Numbered from the stretch's first letter, positions 37,473 to 46,718 are shown. The stretch is 46,718 nt of DNA from Flavobacteriaceae bacterium (GCA_009926065.1 RFPP01000014.1:1-46718), one strand, 5' to 3'. Notes: generated by a model from the letters alone, not told the origin. A program made the numbers and translations.

Positions 37473-38378
37473 TTAAAAGTCAAAACTTTTTCCATCATCT
37501 GCTAAAAGTACTTCGGGAAAAATGGTTAGTGCTTCTTTTTTAAATAAATTGATGTTATCGTACCTTGTAGAGTAATGTCCCAAAATCAATTGTTTCACGT
37601 TTGCTTTCAAAGCAATTGTAGCAGCTTGTTTAGCTGTGCAATGCATTGTTTTATTAGCCAACTTTTCTTCTGAATCTAAAAATGTTGATTCGTGATATAA
37701 TACATCTATATTTTCAATAATAGGAATTATATCTTCATTAAAGGCAGTATCTGAACAAAAAGCATAACTTTTGGCAGGTATAGGATCAAAGGTCAATTTT
37801 TCGTTTTCAATCACCCTACCGTCATCTAGAGTTATGTTTTTACCGTTTTTTATTTTCTGATAATAACAAGTGTCTATTTCATAGTTTTTAACGGCCTCTA
37901 AATTCAGCTTACGATCTCCTAATTTCTCTGTAAATAAGAAACCATTAGTATAAATTCTATGTTTTAAAGGAATTGTTTTTACAATAACTTTGTCGTCTTC
38001 AAAGATAATTTCGCTTGTATTAGATTTTAGTTCATGGAAATACAAACCAAAATTTGTCCAAGAATTTGATATTTTTAATTGTAGGTTAATTACTTCCTCT
38101 ATTCCTTTTGGACCATAAATATGTAAATCAGTGGTTCTATTCAACAGCATAAATGTAGAAACCAAACCCACCAAACCAAAAAAATGATCGCCATGCAAAT
38201 GGGAAATAAAAATGTGATTAATTTTTGAAAAACGAATCTTATTTTTTCTCAATTGAACCTGAGTTCCCTCACCACAATCAATTAGAAAAAGTCGATTTCT
38301 AATTTCTAATACTTGTGAAGTAGGATTAGTAATTGTTCGTGGGGTTGCTGCATAACAACCTAGTATAGTTAGATTCAA
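37473..38378 (-). CDS. rnz: Ribonuclease Z
   Basis: Endonuclease that removes 3' trailers from tRNA precursors. 301 residues, metallo-beta-lactamase fold. Metal-binding HLHGDH motif in FISHLHGDHFFGLVGL, FCSDTAFNEDI with the motif aspartate, and LILGHYSTRYDN near the C-terminus. The N-terminus LTILGCYAATPR-TITNPTS is typical. Sixty-three bases downstream of the small STAS-like gene, apparently in the same operon. Confidence 0.95.
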   Translation of the reverse strand: MNLTILGCYAATPRTITNPTSQVLEIRNRLFLIDCGEGTQVQLRKNKIRFSKINHIFISHLHGDHFFGLVGLVSTFMLLNRTTDLHIYGPKGIEEVINLQLKISNSWTNFGLYFHELKSNTSEIIFEDDKVIVKTIPLKHRIYTNGFLFTEKLGDRKLNLEAVKNYEIDTCYYQKIKNGKNITLDDGRVIENEKLTFDPIPAKSYAFCSDTAFNEDIIPIIENIDVLYHESTFLDSEEKLANKTMHCTAKQAATIALKANVKQLILGHYSTRYDNINLFKKEALTIFPEVLLADDGKSFDF

Positions 38379-38441
38379 TGTTGAGTTTATTTGTTAATTT
38401 GGTTATTTGAAAAAACATTTAAGCGAATAAAAAAATCACCT

Positions 38442-38774
38442 TTAGAAACCCAAATCTCGTTCAATTTCTTCCATCTCAATAATATCGTAGGCTTCTAAAA
38501 GCGATGGTACTATAACTAACGACTTTGGAACAGCATTAAAATCTATATTGTTTGATACTATTACAAAAGATTTTTTACCATTTTTATGTGTCTTGGATAA
38601 TTCAGAAAAAGCTTTGATAGATTGAATTGTAATTGAATTATCTTGTGTTATGTCTAAAATCAAGTTCTGGTTCAAAAAACTATCATATTGATTTGAAACT
38701 TCTTCAAAAAATAATTGAAAATCTCCCTGAGTATCAATTAATTCAGTGGTGCGACCATTTACAATAACTTTCAT
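38442..38774 (-). CDS. Small conserved protein, possibly STAS-like, between pyrB and rnz
   Basis: 110 residues, soluble. Alternation of strands and helices (MKVIVNGRTTELIDTQGDFQ, LILDITQDNSITIQSIKAFSELSKTHKNGKKSFVIVSNN, LVIVPSLLEAYDIIEMEEIERDL) resembles an anti-sigma-antagonist (STAS) fold; no catalytic motif is seen. Such genes are often mislabelled ribonuclease Z because they sit next to it. Seven bases after pyrB, so probably in the pyrR-pyrB operon. Function unknown. Confidence 0.75.
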   Translation of the reverse strand: MKVIVNGRTTELIDTQGDFQLFFEEVSNQYDSFLNQNLILDITQDNSITIQSIKAFSELSKTHKNGKKSFVIVSNNIDFNAVPKSLVIVPSLLEAYDIIEMEEIERDLGF

Positions 38775-38781
38775 TTAATTA

Positions 38782-39705
38782 TTATATTTTTGAGGCCAAT
38801 AAATATATTACAGCCATTCGAACAGCAACTCCATTTTCCACTTGATTTAATATCAATGATTGATTTGAATCGGCAACTTCTGATGTAATTTCAACCCCAC
38901 GATTTATAGGACCAGGATGCATGATTACAATCTCTTTATTTAAAGAATCTAACAAGGTTTTATCTAATCCGTATTGTTGTGAATACTCTCTTGTTGAAGG
39001 AAAAAAATTCACATCCATACGCTCGTTTTGAACTCTAAGCATATTTGCTACATCACACCATTCCAATGCTTTACGTAAATTCATTTCAACTTTTACTCCA
39101 AGTGATTCAATATACCTTGGAATAAGCGTTTTTGGACCACAAACCATTACTTCTGCACCTTGCATTTTCAATGCATAGATATTTGATAGAGCCACCCGGG
39201 AGTGTAAAATGTCGCCTACAATTACAACTTTTTTTCCTGTCACCTCTCCAAGTTTTTCTCTTATAGAATAACTGTCTAAAAGGGCTTGGGTTGGATGTTC
39301 GTGTGCACCATCACCTGCATTAATGATACTTGCTTTTACATTTTGTGATAAAAAGTGAGCTGCCCCAGGATTAGCATGTCGCATTACCACCATATCTACT
39401 TTCATTGAAAGAATATTATTGACAGTATCTACTAAAGTTTCACCTTTTTTTACAGAAGATTGGGCAGTTGAAAAACTAATTACATCTGCAGAAAGTCTTT
39501 TTTGAGCTAATTCAAATGATAATTTGGTTCGAGTACTATTTTCAAAGAAAATATTTGCTATTGTTATGTCTCGTAATGAGGGTACTTTTTTAATAGGGCG
39601 ATTGATTACTTCCTTAAAATGATCGGCAGTTTCAAAGATAAGGTCAATATCATTTTTGTTGATATTTTTAATTCCTAATAAATGATTAACACTTAATTCG
39701 TTCAT
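38782..39705 (-). CDS. pyrB: Aspartate carbamoyltransferase catalytic subunit
   Basis: Joins carbamoyl phosphate and aspartate in pyrimidine synthesis. 307 residues. STRT carbamoyl-phosphate loop in FFENSTRTKLSFELA, DGAHEHPTQALLD, VGDILHSRVALSN, and the C-terminal MHPGPINRGVEI binding aspartate are all present. Directly follows pyrR with a six-base gap. The regulatory subunit pyrI is not nearby. Confidence 0.97.
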   Translation of the reverse strand: MNELSVNHLLGIKNINKNDIDLIFETADHFKEVINRPIKKVPSLRDITIANIFFENSTRTKLSFELAQKRLSADVISFSTAQSSVKKGETLVDTVNNILSMKVDMVVMRHANPGAAHFLSQNVKASIINAGDGAHEHPTQALLDSYSIREKLGEVTGKKVVIVGDILHSRVALSNIYALKMQGAEVMVCGPKTLIPRYIESLGVKVEMNLRKALEWCDVANMLRVQNERMDVNFFPSTREYSQQYGLDKTLLDSLNKEIVIMHPGPINRGVEITSEVADSNQSLILNQVENGVAVRMAVIYLLASKI

Positions 39706-39711
39706 TTTACA

Positions 39712-40263
39712 TTATTTATTTCGGTTTGTGGGTATTAAGTAAACTGCATCTTCTCCATCTTGATTTTGCCAACATACTTTTACTTTTTCATCATTAATTG
39801 CATCCACTTGACGACCTCTGTAATCTGGTTGAATGGGTAAATCGCGGCTAAATCTTCTATCTATCAATGTTAAAAGCTCAATAGAAGATGGTCTACCAAA
39901 AGATTGAACTGCAGTTAATGCTGCTCGAATACTTCTCCCGGTATACAAAACATCATCTATAAATATTACTTTTTTATTTTCAACTATAAAATCAATTTGA
40001 GTTCTATTAGCTTCTAATTGTTTATCATTTCTTCTGAAATCATCTCTAAAAAAAGTAATATCTAAATAACCTAAAAGGATATTAGAAATCCCATAATCTT
40101 TTTCTAAAATTTGTTTTAATCTCTCAGCCAAAAAAGTGCCACGAGGCTGAATACCAATGAGAATGGTTTCTGAAAAATCTAAATGCTTTTCAATTAATTG
40201 ACAAGCCAAACGATGAAGAATGATATTGACTTCTTTGGAAGTAAGCAATATTTTTTGACTCAT
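39712..40263 (-). CDS. pyrR: PyrR: pyrimidine regulatory protein / uracil phosphoribosyltransferase
   Basis: 183 residues from ATG 40263 (MSQKILLTSKEVNII); an in-frame TTG at 40290 lies in the promoter box. PRPP loop VIFIDDVLYTGRSIRAAL and the PyrR segments RGTFLAERL, YLDITFFRDDFRRND and LIDRRFSRDLPIQPDYRG are intact. In Firmicutes PyrR binds RNA anti-antiterminators; no such leader is visible in this short 5' region, so the regulatory role here is uncertain. It heads an operon with pyrB. A paralog lies at 9895-10392. Confidence 0.94.
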   Translation of the reverse strand: MSQKILLTSKEVNIILHRLACQLIEKHLDFSETILIGIQPRGTFLAERLKQILEKDYGISNILLGYLDITFFRDDFRRNDKQLEANRTQIDFIVENKKVIFIDDVLYTGRSIRAALTAVQSFGRPSSIELLTLIDRRFSRDLPIQPDYRGRQVDAINDEKVKVCWQNQDGEDAVYLIPTNRNK

Positions 40264-40287
40264 ATTGAAGAATTTTGTTTGGTTATG

Positions 40288-40295
40288 CAAATATA
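40288..40295 (-). promoter_or_regulatory. -7 element of pyrR-pyrB
   Basis: TATATTTG on the minus strand, 24 bases before ATG 40263; leader about 18 bases, too short for an attenuator. Confidence 0.55.
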
Positions 40296-40361
40296 TAATT
40301 TATTTATAGATTTTAACATCGATTGAATAAGAACTGAAAAATAATTTATTTCATTTATGAT

Positions 40362-40389
40362 AAAAAAAACTCCCGATTTCTCGAGAGTT
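40362..40389 (-). terminator. Terminator after the ABC-F gene
   Basis: Minus-strand AACTCTCGA / TCGGGAGTT hairpin (one mismatch, four-base loop) followed by TTTTTTT, 13 bases after the ABC-F stop. Confidence 0.8.
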
Positions 40390-40401
40390 AAATATTATTT
40401 A

Positions 40402-42027
<1,626 letters not shown>

Positions 42028-42042
42028 TTAATTAATTTTTTG

Positions 42043-42050
42043 CAAAAGTA
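42043..42050 (-). promoter_or_regulatory. -7 element of the ABC-F gene
   Basis: TACTTTTG on the minus strand, 24 bases before the ATG at 42018. The gap 42019-42176 also holds the divergent promoter of the next gene. Confidence 0.55.
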
Positions 42051-42145
42051 GAAAAAATACCTCAATTTCAGCTATTTCATGGTTTGAAATAAGAGTAATA
42101 CTTTAATTTAACTAACTATTAACATCTATATTGAATTGGTCTAAA

Positions 42146-42153
42146 TATTTTTG
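42146..42153 (+). promoter_or_regulatory. -7 element of the thioredoxin-fold lipoprotein gene
   Basis: TATTTTTG, 23 bases before ATG 42177. No clear -33 box. Confidence 0.45.
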
Positions 42154-42176
42154 TAAGTAATAGAACTATAGTTAGT

Positions 42177-43580
42177 ATGACTAATTCTCCCTTAATAAGA
42201 ATTTTATCTTTACTGTTTTTTCTTTTCTTAATTTCTTGTAACAAAGATTTTAAGAAAGATGACTATAGAGCCTATTTTGGTGGTGAAGTTATAAATCCCA
42301 CAAATAGGTATATATATTTTTCTAAAGACGGAGTTGTAATTGATACCATTCCGCTTCAAAAAAATAATACCTTCTTTGTTGAGTTTGATTCATTAGCTCC
42401 AGGAATGTATACTTTCATGCATGAACCTGAATATCAATATGTTTTTTTTGATAAAAATGATAGTATTATGGTTAGGTTAAACTCCATTAATTTTGATGAA
42501 TCTATTATTTTTTGTGGACGTGGTGATGCAAAAAATAATTATTTAATGGAAACCTATTTGAAAGATGAAGCTGAAAAAGAAAAAATGTTTGATATTTTTG
42601 ATTATGATTTTAAAAAATTTAATGCAAACATTGATTCTACCTACAATAAAAACAAGAAAAATTATTTATTACATAAAAAAGAGATAAATTGGAGTAAGGA
42701 ATTTGATTTATATGCTAGAGCTGAATTAGAATTTAATTATTTTTCAAAAAAAGAATTATACCCTATTGTTCATAAATTAAGAACCGATGAGGATGTATAC
42801 GAAAAATTGCCTCCTGACTATTACAATTACAGGAAGAATATAGACTTTAATAATGTTGAATTATCAACCTATTCTCCATTTGTTGTTTATTTATCTCATC
42901 TATTAAATAATCTAGGTGCTGTAAAATACCATAATCATTTTTCGGATGTTGATTTAGCTTTAACTACCAACATCAATAAATTAAATATTGCAGATACATT
43001 AATTCGGAATAAAAAAGTAAAGAACAGTATTCTTAATAATATTGCTTTTTCTTATTTATTGGAAGATCAAAATATGGTAAACAACCAAAAGTTTTTAAAA
43101 ATTTATAGAAAATACTCAACAGACAATAGCAGCAAAAATGAAATTTTGAAAATTGAAAATGCAATAAAACTTTTGAAAGTTGGTAATAAATTGCCAAATA
43201 TAAATTTGTTTGATAAAAAAGGAAATTTAGTTTCTTCTGACTCTATTATGAACCAAAAGACCGTTTTGTTTTTTTGGACTAAAGAGGCATTAACTCATTT
43301 AGCCGCTGCGCATAAGAAAGTATTGGCTTTTAAATTTGAACATCCTGAATATCAATATATAGCTGTTAATTTAGATGATGATCAAAAAAACTGGATAGAT
43401 TTATTAGCTAAATATAAATTTGATGGTATTAAAGAATATCGTTGTGCTAATTTTGAAGATGCCAAAAACAAATGGGCCATAACCAAAATTCACCGAACAT
43501 TGATTTTAGACGGAAATGGCAAAATTAAAGATGCTTTCACTAATCTTTTCGAAGTTAAATTTACTGACAAACTGAAATAA
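42177..43580 (+). CDS. TlpA-like thioredoxin-fold lipoprotein without redox cysteines
   Basis: 467 residues. Lipoprotein signal peptide with lipobox LISC. N-terminal beta-domain AYFGGEVINPTNRYIYFSKDGVVIDTIPL resembles DUF4369, followed by a long helical middle. The C-terminal thioredoxin-like domain is LKVGNKLPNINLFDKKGNLVSSDSIMNQKTVLFFWTKEALTH. The WCxxC position reads WTKEA, with no cysteine, and the cis-proline position reads IHRTLILDGNG, without proline. Known TlpA/ResA relatives reduce disulfides in the periplasm; this one should not. Role unknown, perhaps binding. A single gene with its own terminator. Confidence 0.85.
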   Translation: MTNSPLIRILSLLFFLFLISCNKDFKKDDYRAYFGGEVINPTNRYIYFSKDGVVIDTIPLQKNNTFFVEFDSLAPGMYTFMHEPEYQYVFFDKNDSIMVRLNSINFDESIIFCGRGDAKNNYLMETYLKDEAEKEKMFDIFDYDFKKFNANIDSTYNKNKKNYLLHKKEINWSKEFDLYARAELEFNYFSKKELYPIVHKLRTDEDVYEKLPPDYYNYRKNIDFNNVELSTYSPFVVYLSHLLNNLGAVKYHNHFSDVDLALTTNINKLNIADTLIRNKKVKNSILNNIAFSYLLEDQNMVNNQKFLKIYRKYSTDNSSKNEILKIENAIKLLKVGNKLPNINLFDKKGNLVSSDSIMNQKTVLFFWTKEALTHLAAAHKKVLAFKFEHPEYQYIAVNLDDDQKNWIDLLAKYKFDGIKEYRCANFEDAKNKWAITKIHRTLILDGNGKIKDAFTNLFEVKFTDKLK

Positions 43581-43599
43581 AAGAAATATAATAAAATAC

Positions 43600-43636
43600 A
43601 AAAAAAGCGGTACAGATTAAGTACTGCCTTTTTTTT
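43600..43636. terminator. Bidirectional terminator between lipoprotein and transaldolase genes
   Basis: AAAAAAGCGGTAC / GTACTGCCTTTTTT hairpin (one G-T pair, one bulge) with A and T runs on both sides; ends the plus-strand lipoprotein gene and the minus-strand transaldolase gene. Confidence 0.8.
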
Positions 43637-43650
43637 TACGCTATAATGAT

Positions 43651-44307
43651 TTATTTATTACCTTTTTCGAAGTCGGCTATAAACTGAGCCAAACCAATAT
43701 CCGTTAAAGGATGTTTTAACAAACCAATTATAGCTGATAGAGGTCCTGTCATTACATCGGCACCTATTTTAGCGCAATTTACAATATGCATTGTATGACG
43801 AACGGAGGCAGCTAAAATTTGGGTTTCAAAACCATAATTATCATAAATCAGTCTAATTTCCTCAATTAATGCTAGCCCATCTGTTGAAATGTCGTCTAAT
43901 CTACCTACAAAAGGCGAAACATATGTTGCTCCCGCTTTTGCTGCCAAAATAGCTTGTCCAGCAGAAAAAACTAATGTTACATTGGTTTTTATTCCTTTAT
44001 CGCTAAAATATTTACAGGCCATAATTCCTTCTTTTGTCATTGGTAATTTTACAACAATTTGAGGGTGTAATTCTGCTAATTCTTCTCCTTCACGTATCAT
44101 CCCTTCATAATCTACTGAGTTTACTTCAGCACTAACATCGCCATCAACGGTATTGCAAATATCAACGTAATGTTTTAAGATATTATTTTTTCCGGTAATT
44201 CCCTCTTTAGCCATCAATGAAGGGTTTGTAGTAACACCATCCAAAACACCTAGTGCTTGAGCAGCTTTAATTTCATTTAGATTTGCTGTATCAATAAAAA
44301 ACTTCAT
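43651..44307 (-). CDS. tal: Transaldolase (TalC/FSA-type small subfamily)
   Basis: Pentose-phosphate enzyme that moves dihydroxyacetone groups through a Schiff base. 218 residues, the short subfamily shared with fructose-6-phosphate aldolase. Lysine of VVKLPMT is residue 87. Glu61 (VSAEVNS) and Phe133 (SPFVGRLDD) occupy the positions that are Gln59 and Tyr131 in E. coli FsaA. That pattern favours true transaldolase over FSA, though automatic labels often say FSA. Starts 40 bases after the SDR gene ends; may be co-transcribed with it. Confidence 0.92.
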   Translation of the reverse strand: MKFFIDTANLNEIKAAQALGVLDGVTTNPSLMAKEGITGKNNILKHYVDICNTVDGDVSAEVNSVDYEGMIREGEELAELHPQIVVKLPMTKEGIMACKYFSDKGIKTNVTLVFSAGQAILAAKAGATYVSPFVGRLDDISTDGLALIEEIRLIYDNYGFETQILAASVRHTMHIVNCAKIGADVMTGPLSAIIGLLKHPLTDIGLAQFIADFEKGNK

Positions 44308-44348
44308 AAGTATCTATTTAATAATTATTTATATATATGTTTGTAAAA

Positions 44349-45152
44349 TTACAATTTATAATGATTCATCAACATTTTTTCAAAGACTTTATCCGGTAAA
44401 ATTCTCTTTAAAAAAATTGAAAATTTTTGAATAAAACTTCCCACTTTGTAATGAATTTTTGGGTTGGATGAATTGATAATATCAAAAATCGCTTCGGCAA
44501 TTTCGATGGGATTATTACCGCTATTTACTTGATTGTTCATCATTATTAATGTTGATCCGTAAGAATTTTCATAATCCGATCCTTTAATTACCGGAGCATG
44601 GAAACGTCCTGCTGCAATATTGGTGGCATAATCACCTGGAGCAACATTTGTAATATTAATTCCAAAAGGTTTTACTTCCATACTTAACGATTCTGTAATT
44701 AATTCTAACGCCCCTTTAGATGCAGAATATATTCCGCGATAAGGCAATCCCATGTATCCTGCAATGGAGGTAATATTGATAATTAAACCCGATTTTTGAG
44801 CTCGCATTTGCGGCAAAACGGATTTCATTACTTCTATAGGTCCAAAGAAATTGGTTTCGAAATTATTTTTTATTTCTAGAGATGGTATTTCTTCAATTGG
44901 TCCAGTAATTCCAACACCAGCATTATTGATAACAATATCGATAGCTCCAGATAGTTCGATTACTTTATTTACGGCATTATGAATAGATTCGGTATTTCGA
45001 ACGTCTAATTCTAATAATGGAAAGACAGAATTTCTAACATTTTTAGGATTTCTACTAGTTCCATAAACGATGTAACCTTTATAATGTAAAAATTCGGCGA
45101 TAGATTTTCCTATTCCTGAAGAAGCGCCTGTTATTAAAACTACTTTATTCAT
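44349..45152 (-). CDS. Short-chain dehydrogenase/reductase
   Basis: 267 residues, Rossmann fold. Nucleotide motif TGASSGIG at 8-15, NNAGVGITG near 77, catalytic Ser129 region ITSIAGYMG and Y142-SAS-K146. Arg33/34 region TSRNPKN after the second strand suggests NADP(H). The family has broad substrates (lipid, sugar or steroid alcohols) and no narrow assignment is possible. A helical C-terminus (FSIFLKRILPDKVFEKMLMNHY) may touch membranes. It is followed by the transaldolase gene. Confidence 0.9.
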   Translation of the reverse strand: MNKVVLITGASSGIGKSIAEFLHYKGYIVYGTSRNPKNVRNSVFPLLELDVRNTESIHNAVNKVIELSGAIDIVINNAGVGITGPIEEIPSLEIKNNFETNFFGPIEVMKSVLPQMRAQKSGLIINITSIAGYMGLPYRGIYSASKGALELITESLSMEVKPFGINITNVAPGDYATNIAAGRFHAPVIKGSDYENSYGSTLIMMNNQVNSGNNPIEIAEAIFDIINSSNPKIHYKVGSFIQKFSIFLKRILPDKVFEKMLMNHYKL

Positions 45153-45218
45153 AATTGAATTGTTTTAGAATGTAAATATAGTTAATTATGATATTTGGAA
45201 AACTGAAAGTTCAAAATT

Positions 45219-45285
45219 AGTCCCGATTGAAGAGAAAATCCCACGTATTTTTTGCGTGGATTGAAGCGAAAAGCGGGTTTGAAAG
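45219..45285. repeat. Interspersed palindromic repeat, copy B
   Basis: Starts TAGTCCCGATTGAAG, has a perfect central hairpin (ATCCCACG / CGTGGAT) and ends GAAGCGAAAAGCGGGTTT. It shares the plan and edges of the copy at 8802-8867: outer CCCG/CGGG, inner stem beginning ATCC. Confidence 0.7.
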
Positions 45286-45312
45286 CGATGGAAAGTAGAA
45301 TCGAATTACTTC

Positions 45313-45337
45313 AAAAAAAAACCTTCCAATTGGAAGA
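45313..45337 (-). terminator. Terminator after ffs
   Basis: Minus-strand CTTCC AATT GGAAG hairpin followed by GTTTTTTTT, about 17 bases after the 3' end of the SRP RNA. Confidence 0.75.
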
Positions 45338-45353
45338 TTAGTTAATATAAAAA

Positions 45354-45448
45354 AGGCAAGCGACCTACATCGCATCGCTCAACCACATACCCTTGCTACG
45401 TTCCCATCCTGGGGGATTTTGCAGGAGCAGATCGTGTAGGACTTGCCG
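45354..45448 (-). ncRNA. ffs: Signal recognition particle RNA (4.5S type)
   Basis: About 95 bases on the minus strand. Ends GGCAAGTCCTACACGATC / GATGTAGGTCGCTTGCC pair to a long stem. The domain IV tip is visible as CAGGATGGGAACGTAGCAAGGG, with the GGAA tetraloop and the asymmetric A-C loop bound by Ffh. TATATTTG promoter just upstream and a terminator downstream agree with a short independent transcript. Confidence 0.93.
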
Positions 45449-45482
45449 TTGCAAATATACAATTAATTTGTATTTTTGCAAC
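45448..45482. promoter_or_regulatory. Palindromic back-to-back promoters for ffs and the glutaminyl cyclase gene
   Basis: A 35-base near-palindrome (15 of 17 pairs) with ends GTTGCAAA and TTTGCAAC. Minus strand: TTG at 45481-45479 and TATATTTG at 45459-45452 (19-base spacer) drives ffs. Plus strand: TTG at 45449-45451 and TATTTTTG at 45471-45478 (19-base spacer) drives the cyclase gene. Each -7 box overlaps the other strand's -33 box. Confidence 0.7.
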
Positions 45483-45532
45483 TCAATAATATAAACTTTG
45501 TGTTGTAACTTTCTCCACAAATAAAAATCATT

Positions 45533-46582
45533 ATGAAAAAATATAACCTACTCTCAATCATTTTATTAGGCTCACTTTTTATAAGTTGTAACGGTTCAAA
45601 ATCAGCAACCGAAAAATATTTTAGTTTTGACGAGAGCAAATTTAAAAGTGAATATAGCAATGATGATAGTCTATCTCTGTGTTTATTGAATGGTGAAAAT
45701 AAAAAAATTGATAGTATCGTTTACTTTGTAAATGAAAATAAAATTGGATCAAAAAAAAATTTGGACCAGTTGATATTTAGCTTGAAAAATCAAAAATTGG
45801 GATATCAAAATTTGAAAGCATTGGTTTATTTTGAAGGAGAAAACCAGGAAATAACTTCAAGGGTAGAATTAGTTTCAAATGTAACTCCAAAATTAATAAA
45901 TTATAAAATCGTAAATACATATCCTCACGATACCTCTTCATTTACCGAAGGTTTAGAATTTTTTAGAGATACATTATTTGAAGGAACAGGACTTCGTGGA
46001 TTTTCAAAATTGTTAAAAACAGATTATAAAACTGGAAAAATATTAAAGTTTACAAAATTGGATGATAGCTACTTTGGTGAAGGAATTACTATAATTAACA
46101 ACAAGTTATATCAATTGACTTGGGAAGAAAAAAAGGGTTTTATTTACAATGTTGATACTTGGAAAGTAGAGAAAATATTTGACTATGATAAGCCAATTGA
46201 GGGTTGGGGAATGACAAATGATGGAAAGATAATATATCAATCTGATGGAACAGAGAAAATATGGAAAATGAATCCATTGAATCAAAAAATGATTGATTAT
46301 GTGAATGTCTATTCTGGAAGTAGCAAAATAAAAAGTGTTAATGAATTGGAATATATCAACGGTAAAATATACTGTAATATATGGCAAAAAGACGCAATTG
46401 CTGTTGTAAATCCTGAAAATGGAAAAGTAGAAAGTATAATTAATTTGGCAGGATTGCGCAAGTTTATTAAACATTCAGAAGCTGAAGTTTTGAATGGTAT
46501 TGCATATAACCCAAAAACAAAAACCATTTTTGTGACAGGGAAAAAATGGGAAAAAATATTTGAAATAACTTTAACTGAATAA
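45533..46582 (+). CDS. Glutaminyl-peptide cyclotransferase (beta-propeller type) lipoprotein
   Basis: Converts N-terminal glutamine to pyroglutamate. 349 residues. Lipoprotein signal MKKYNLLSIILLGSLFISCNG. Residues about 25-115 form an Ig-like region before the enzyme domain. That begins YPHDTSSFTEGLEFFRDTLFEGTG and has repeated propeller strands (DDSYFGEGITIINNKLYQLTW, IEGWGMTNDGKIIYQSDGT, VNELEYINGKIYCNIW, EVLNGIAYNPKTKTIFVTGK). These suit the plant-like (PF05096) enzyme rather than the zinc type. Likely periplasmic or outer-membrane anchored. Monocistronic. Confidence 0.93.
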   Translation: MKKYNLLSIILLGSLFISCNGSKSATEKYFSFDESKFKSEYSNDDSLSLCLLNGENKKIDSIVYFVNENKIGSKKNLDQLIFSLKNQKLGYQNLKALVYFEGENQEITSRVELVSNVTPKLINYKIVNTYPHDTSSFTEGLEFFRDTLFEGTGLRGFSKLLKTDYKTGKILKFTKLDDSYFGEGITIINNKLYQLTWEEKKGFIYNVDTWKVEKIFDYDKPIEGWGMTNDGKIIYQSDGTEKIWKMNPLNQKMIDYVNVYSGSSKIKSVNELEYINGKIYCNIWQKDAIAVVNPENGKVESIINLAGLRKFIKHSEAEVLNGIAYNPKTKTIFVTGKKWEKIFEITLTE

Positions 46583-46590
46583 AAAATACA

Positions 46591-46622
46591 AAAAAAAACC
46601 GTCTTGTTTTCACAAGACGGTT
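46591..46622 (-). terminator. Terminator of the gene at the right edge
   Basis: AACCGTCTTGT / ACAAGACGGTT stem with a four-base loop, then eight T on the minus strand, 21 bases after the minus-strand stop at 46644. It may also help end the plus-strand gene. Confidence 0.75.
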
Positions 46623-46643
46623 GTATGTAAACGGGGAACCTAA

Positions 46644-46718
46644 TTAATCTTTTTGTGATTTTTGAGCTAAATTGTAAATTACAAGACCAAATCCAATTTT
46701 GTTAATTGCATCAGCGAT
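46644..46718 (-). CDS. C-terminal fragment of an unidentified protein
   Basis: Twenty-four codons and a TAA stop at the window edge, reading IADAINKIGFGLVIYN then LAQKSQKD. A hydrophobic stretch followed by a polar, basic tail suggests the end of a membrane-associated or helical protein. The terminator just downstream supports a real gene. I cannot name its family. Confidence 0.5.
   Translation of the reverse strand: MADAINKIGFGLVIYNLAQKSQKD

Noticed and set aside
46106..46474. Minus-strand 122-residue frame
   Set aside because: Antisense to the glutaminyl cyclase gene, rich in Phe and Ile as expected for reversed AT-rich coding sequence.

Overview
The window looks like the chromosome of a member of the Flavobacteriaceae (Bacteroidota), most likely Flavobacterium or a close relative. 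The DNA is very AT-rich. Many genes are preceded by the Bacteroidota -7 element TAnnTTTG, in several cases with a TTTG about 19-20 bases upstream. Proteins such as SusC/FecA-type TonB receptors, DUF4252 proteins, BrkB, a carotenoid cluster and zinc-free glutaminyl cyclase fit that group. No phage, insertion sequence, transposase or CRISPR array was seen.

Layout. 1-10.9 kb is mostly minus strand: ligA (cut by the window edge), a small conserved protein, the rpsF-rpsR-rplI operon, a TonB-dependent receptor, priA, a DUF2147 protein and a BrkB-family membrane protein; then a plus-strand PyrR-like phosphoribosyltransferase tail to tail with aroK. 11.0-11.3 kb holds two near-identical tRNA-Lys and one tRNA-Leu. 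11.4-15.7 kb holds two secreted amidohydrolase-family proteins. 16.0-19.7 kb is a carotenoid cluster: a CarH-like B12-binding MerR regulator, crtI, crtB and crtZ. 19.8-21.8 kb is an ECF sigma operon with a membrane anti-sigma-like protein and two DUF4252 proteins. 22-26.4 kb is a vitamin B12 uptake locus: a riboswitch-controlled BtuB-like receptor divergent from BtuF- and BtuC-like genes.

26.5-40.3 kb contains housekeeping metabolism: trmH, purB, guaB, HMG-CoA lyase, pyrD, a PIG-L deacetylase followed by a 35-residue membrane protein and a sodium:solute symporter, then pdxH, rnz, a small STAS-like protein, pyrB and pyrR. 40.4-46.7 kb has a YbiT-type ABC-F ATPase, a thioredoxin-fold lipoprotein without its cysteines, transaldolase, a short-chain dehydrogenase, the SRP RNA (ffs), a glutaminyl cyclase lipoprotein and the tail of an unidentified gene.

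The most coherent biological story is at 16-26.4 kb. A cobalamin-sensing, probably light-sensing regulator sits next to carotenoid genes, and a B12-riboswitch-controlled cobalamin import locus lies a few kilobases away. Other points worth attention are a near-perfect palindromic back-to-back promoter between ffs and the glutaminyl cyclase, an ABC-F protein with complementary loss of motifs in its two nucleotide-binding domains, a previously easy-to-miss small membrane protein before the symporter, and a family of interspersed palindromic repeats.
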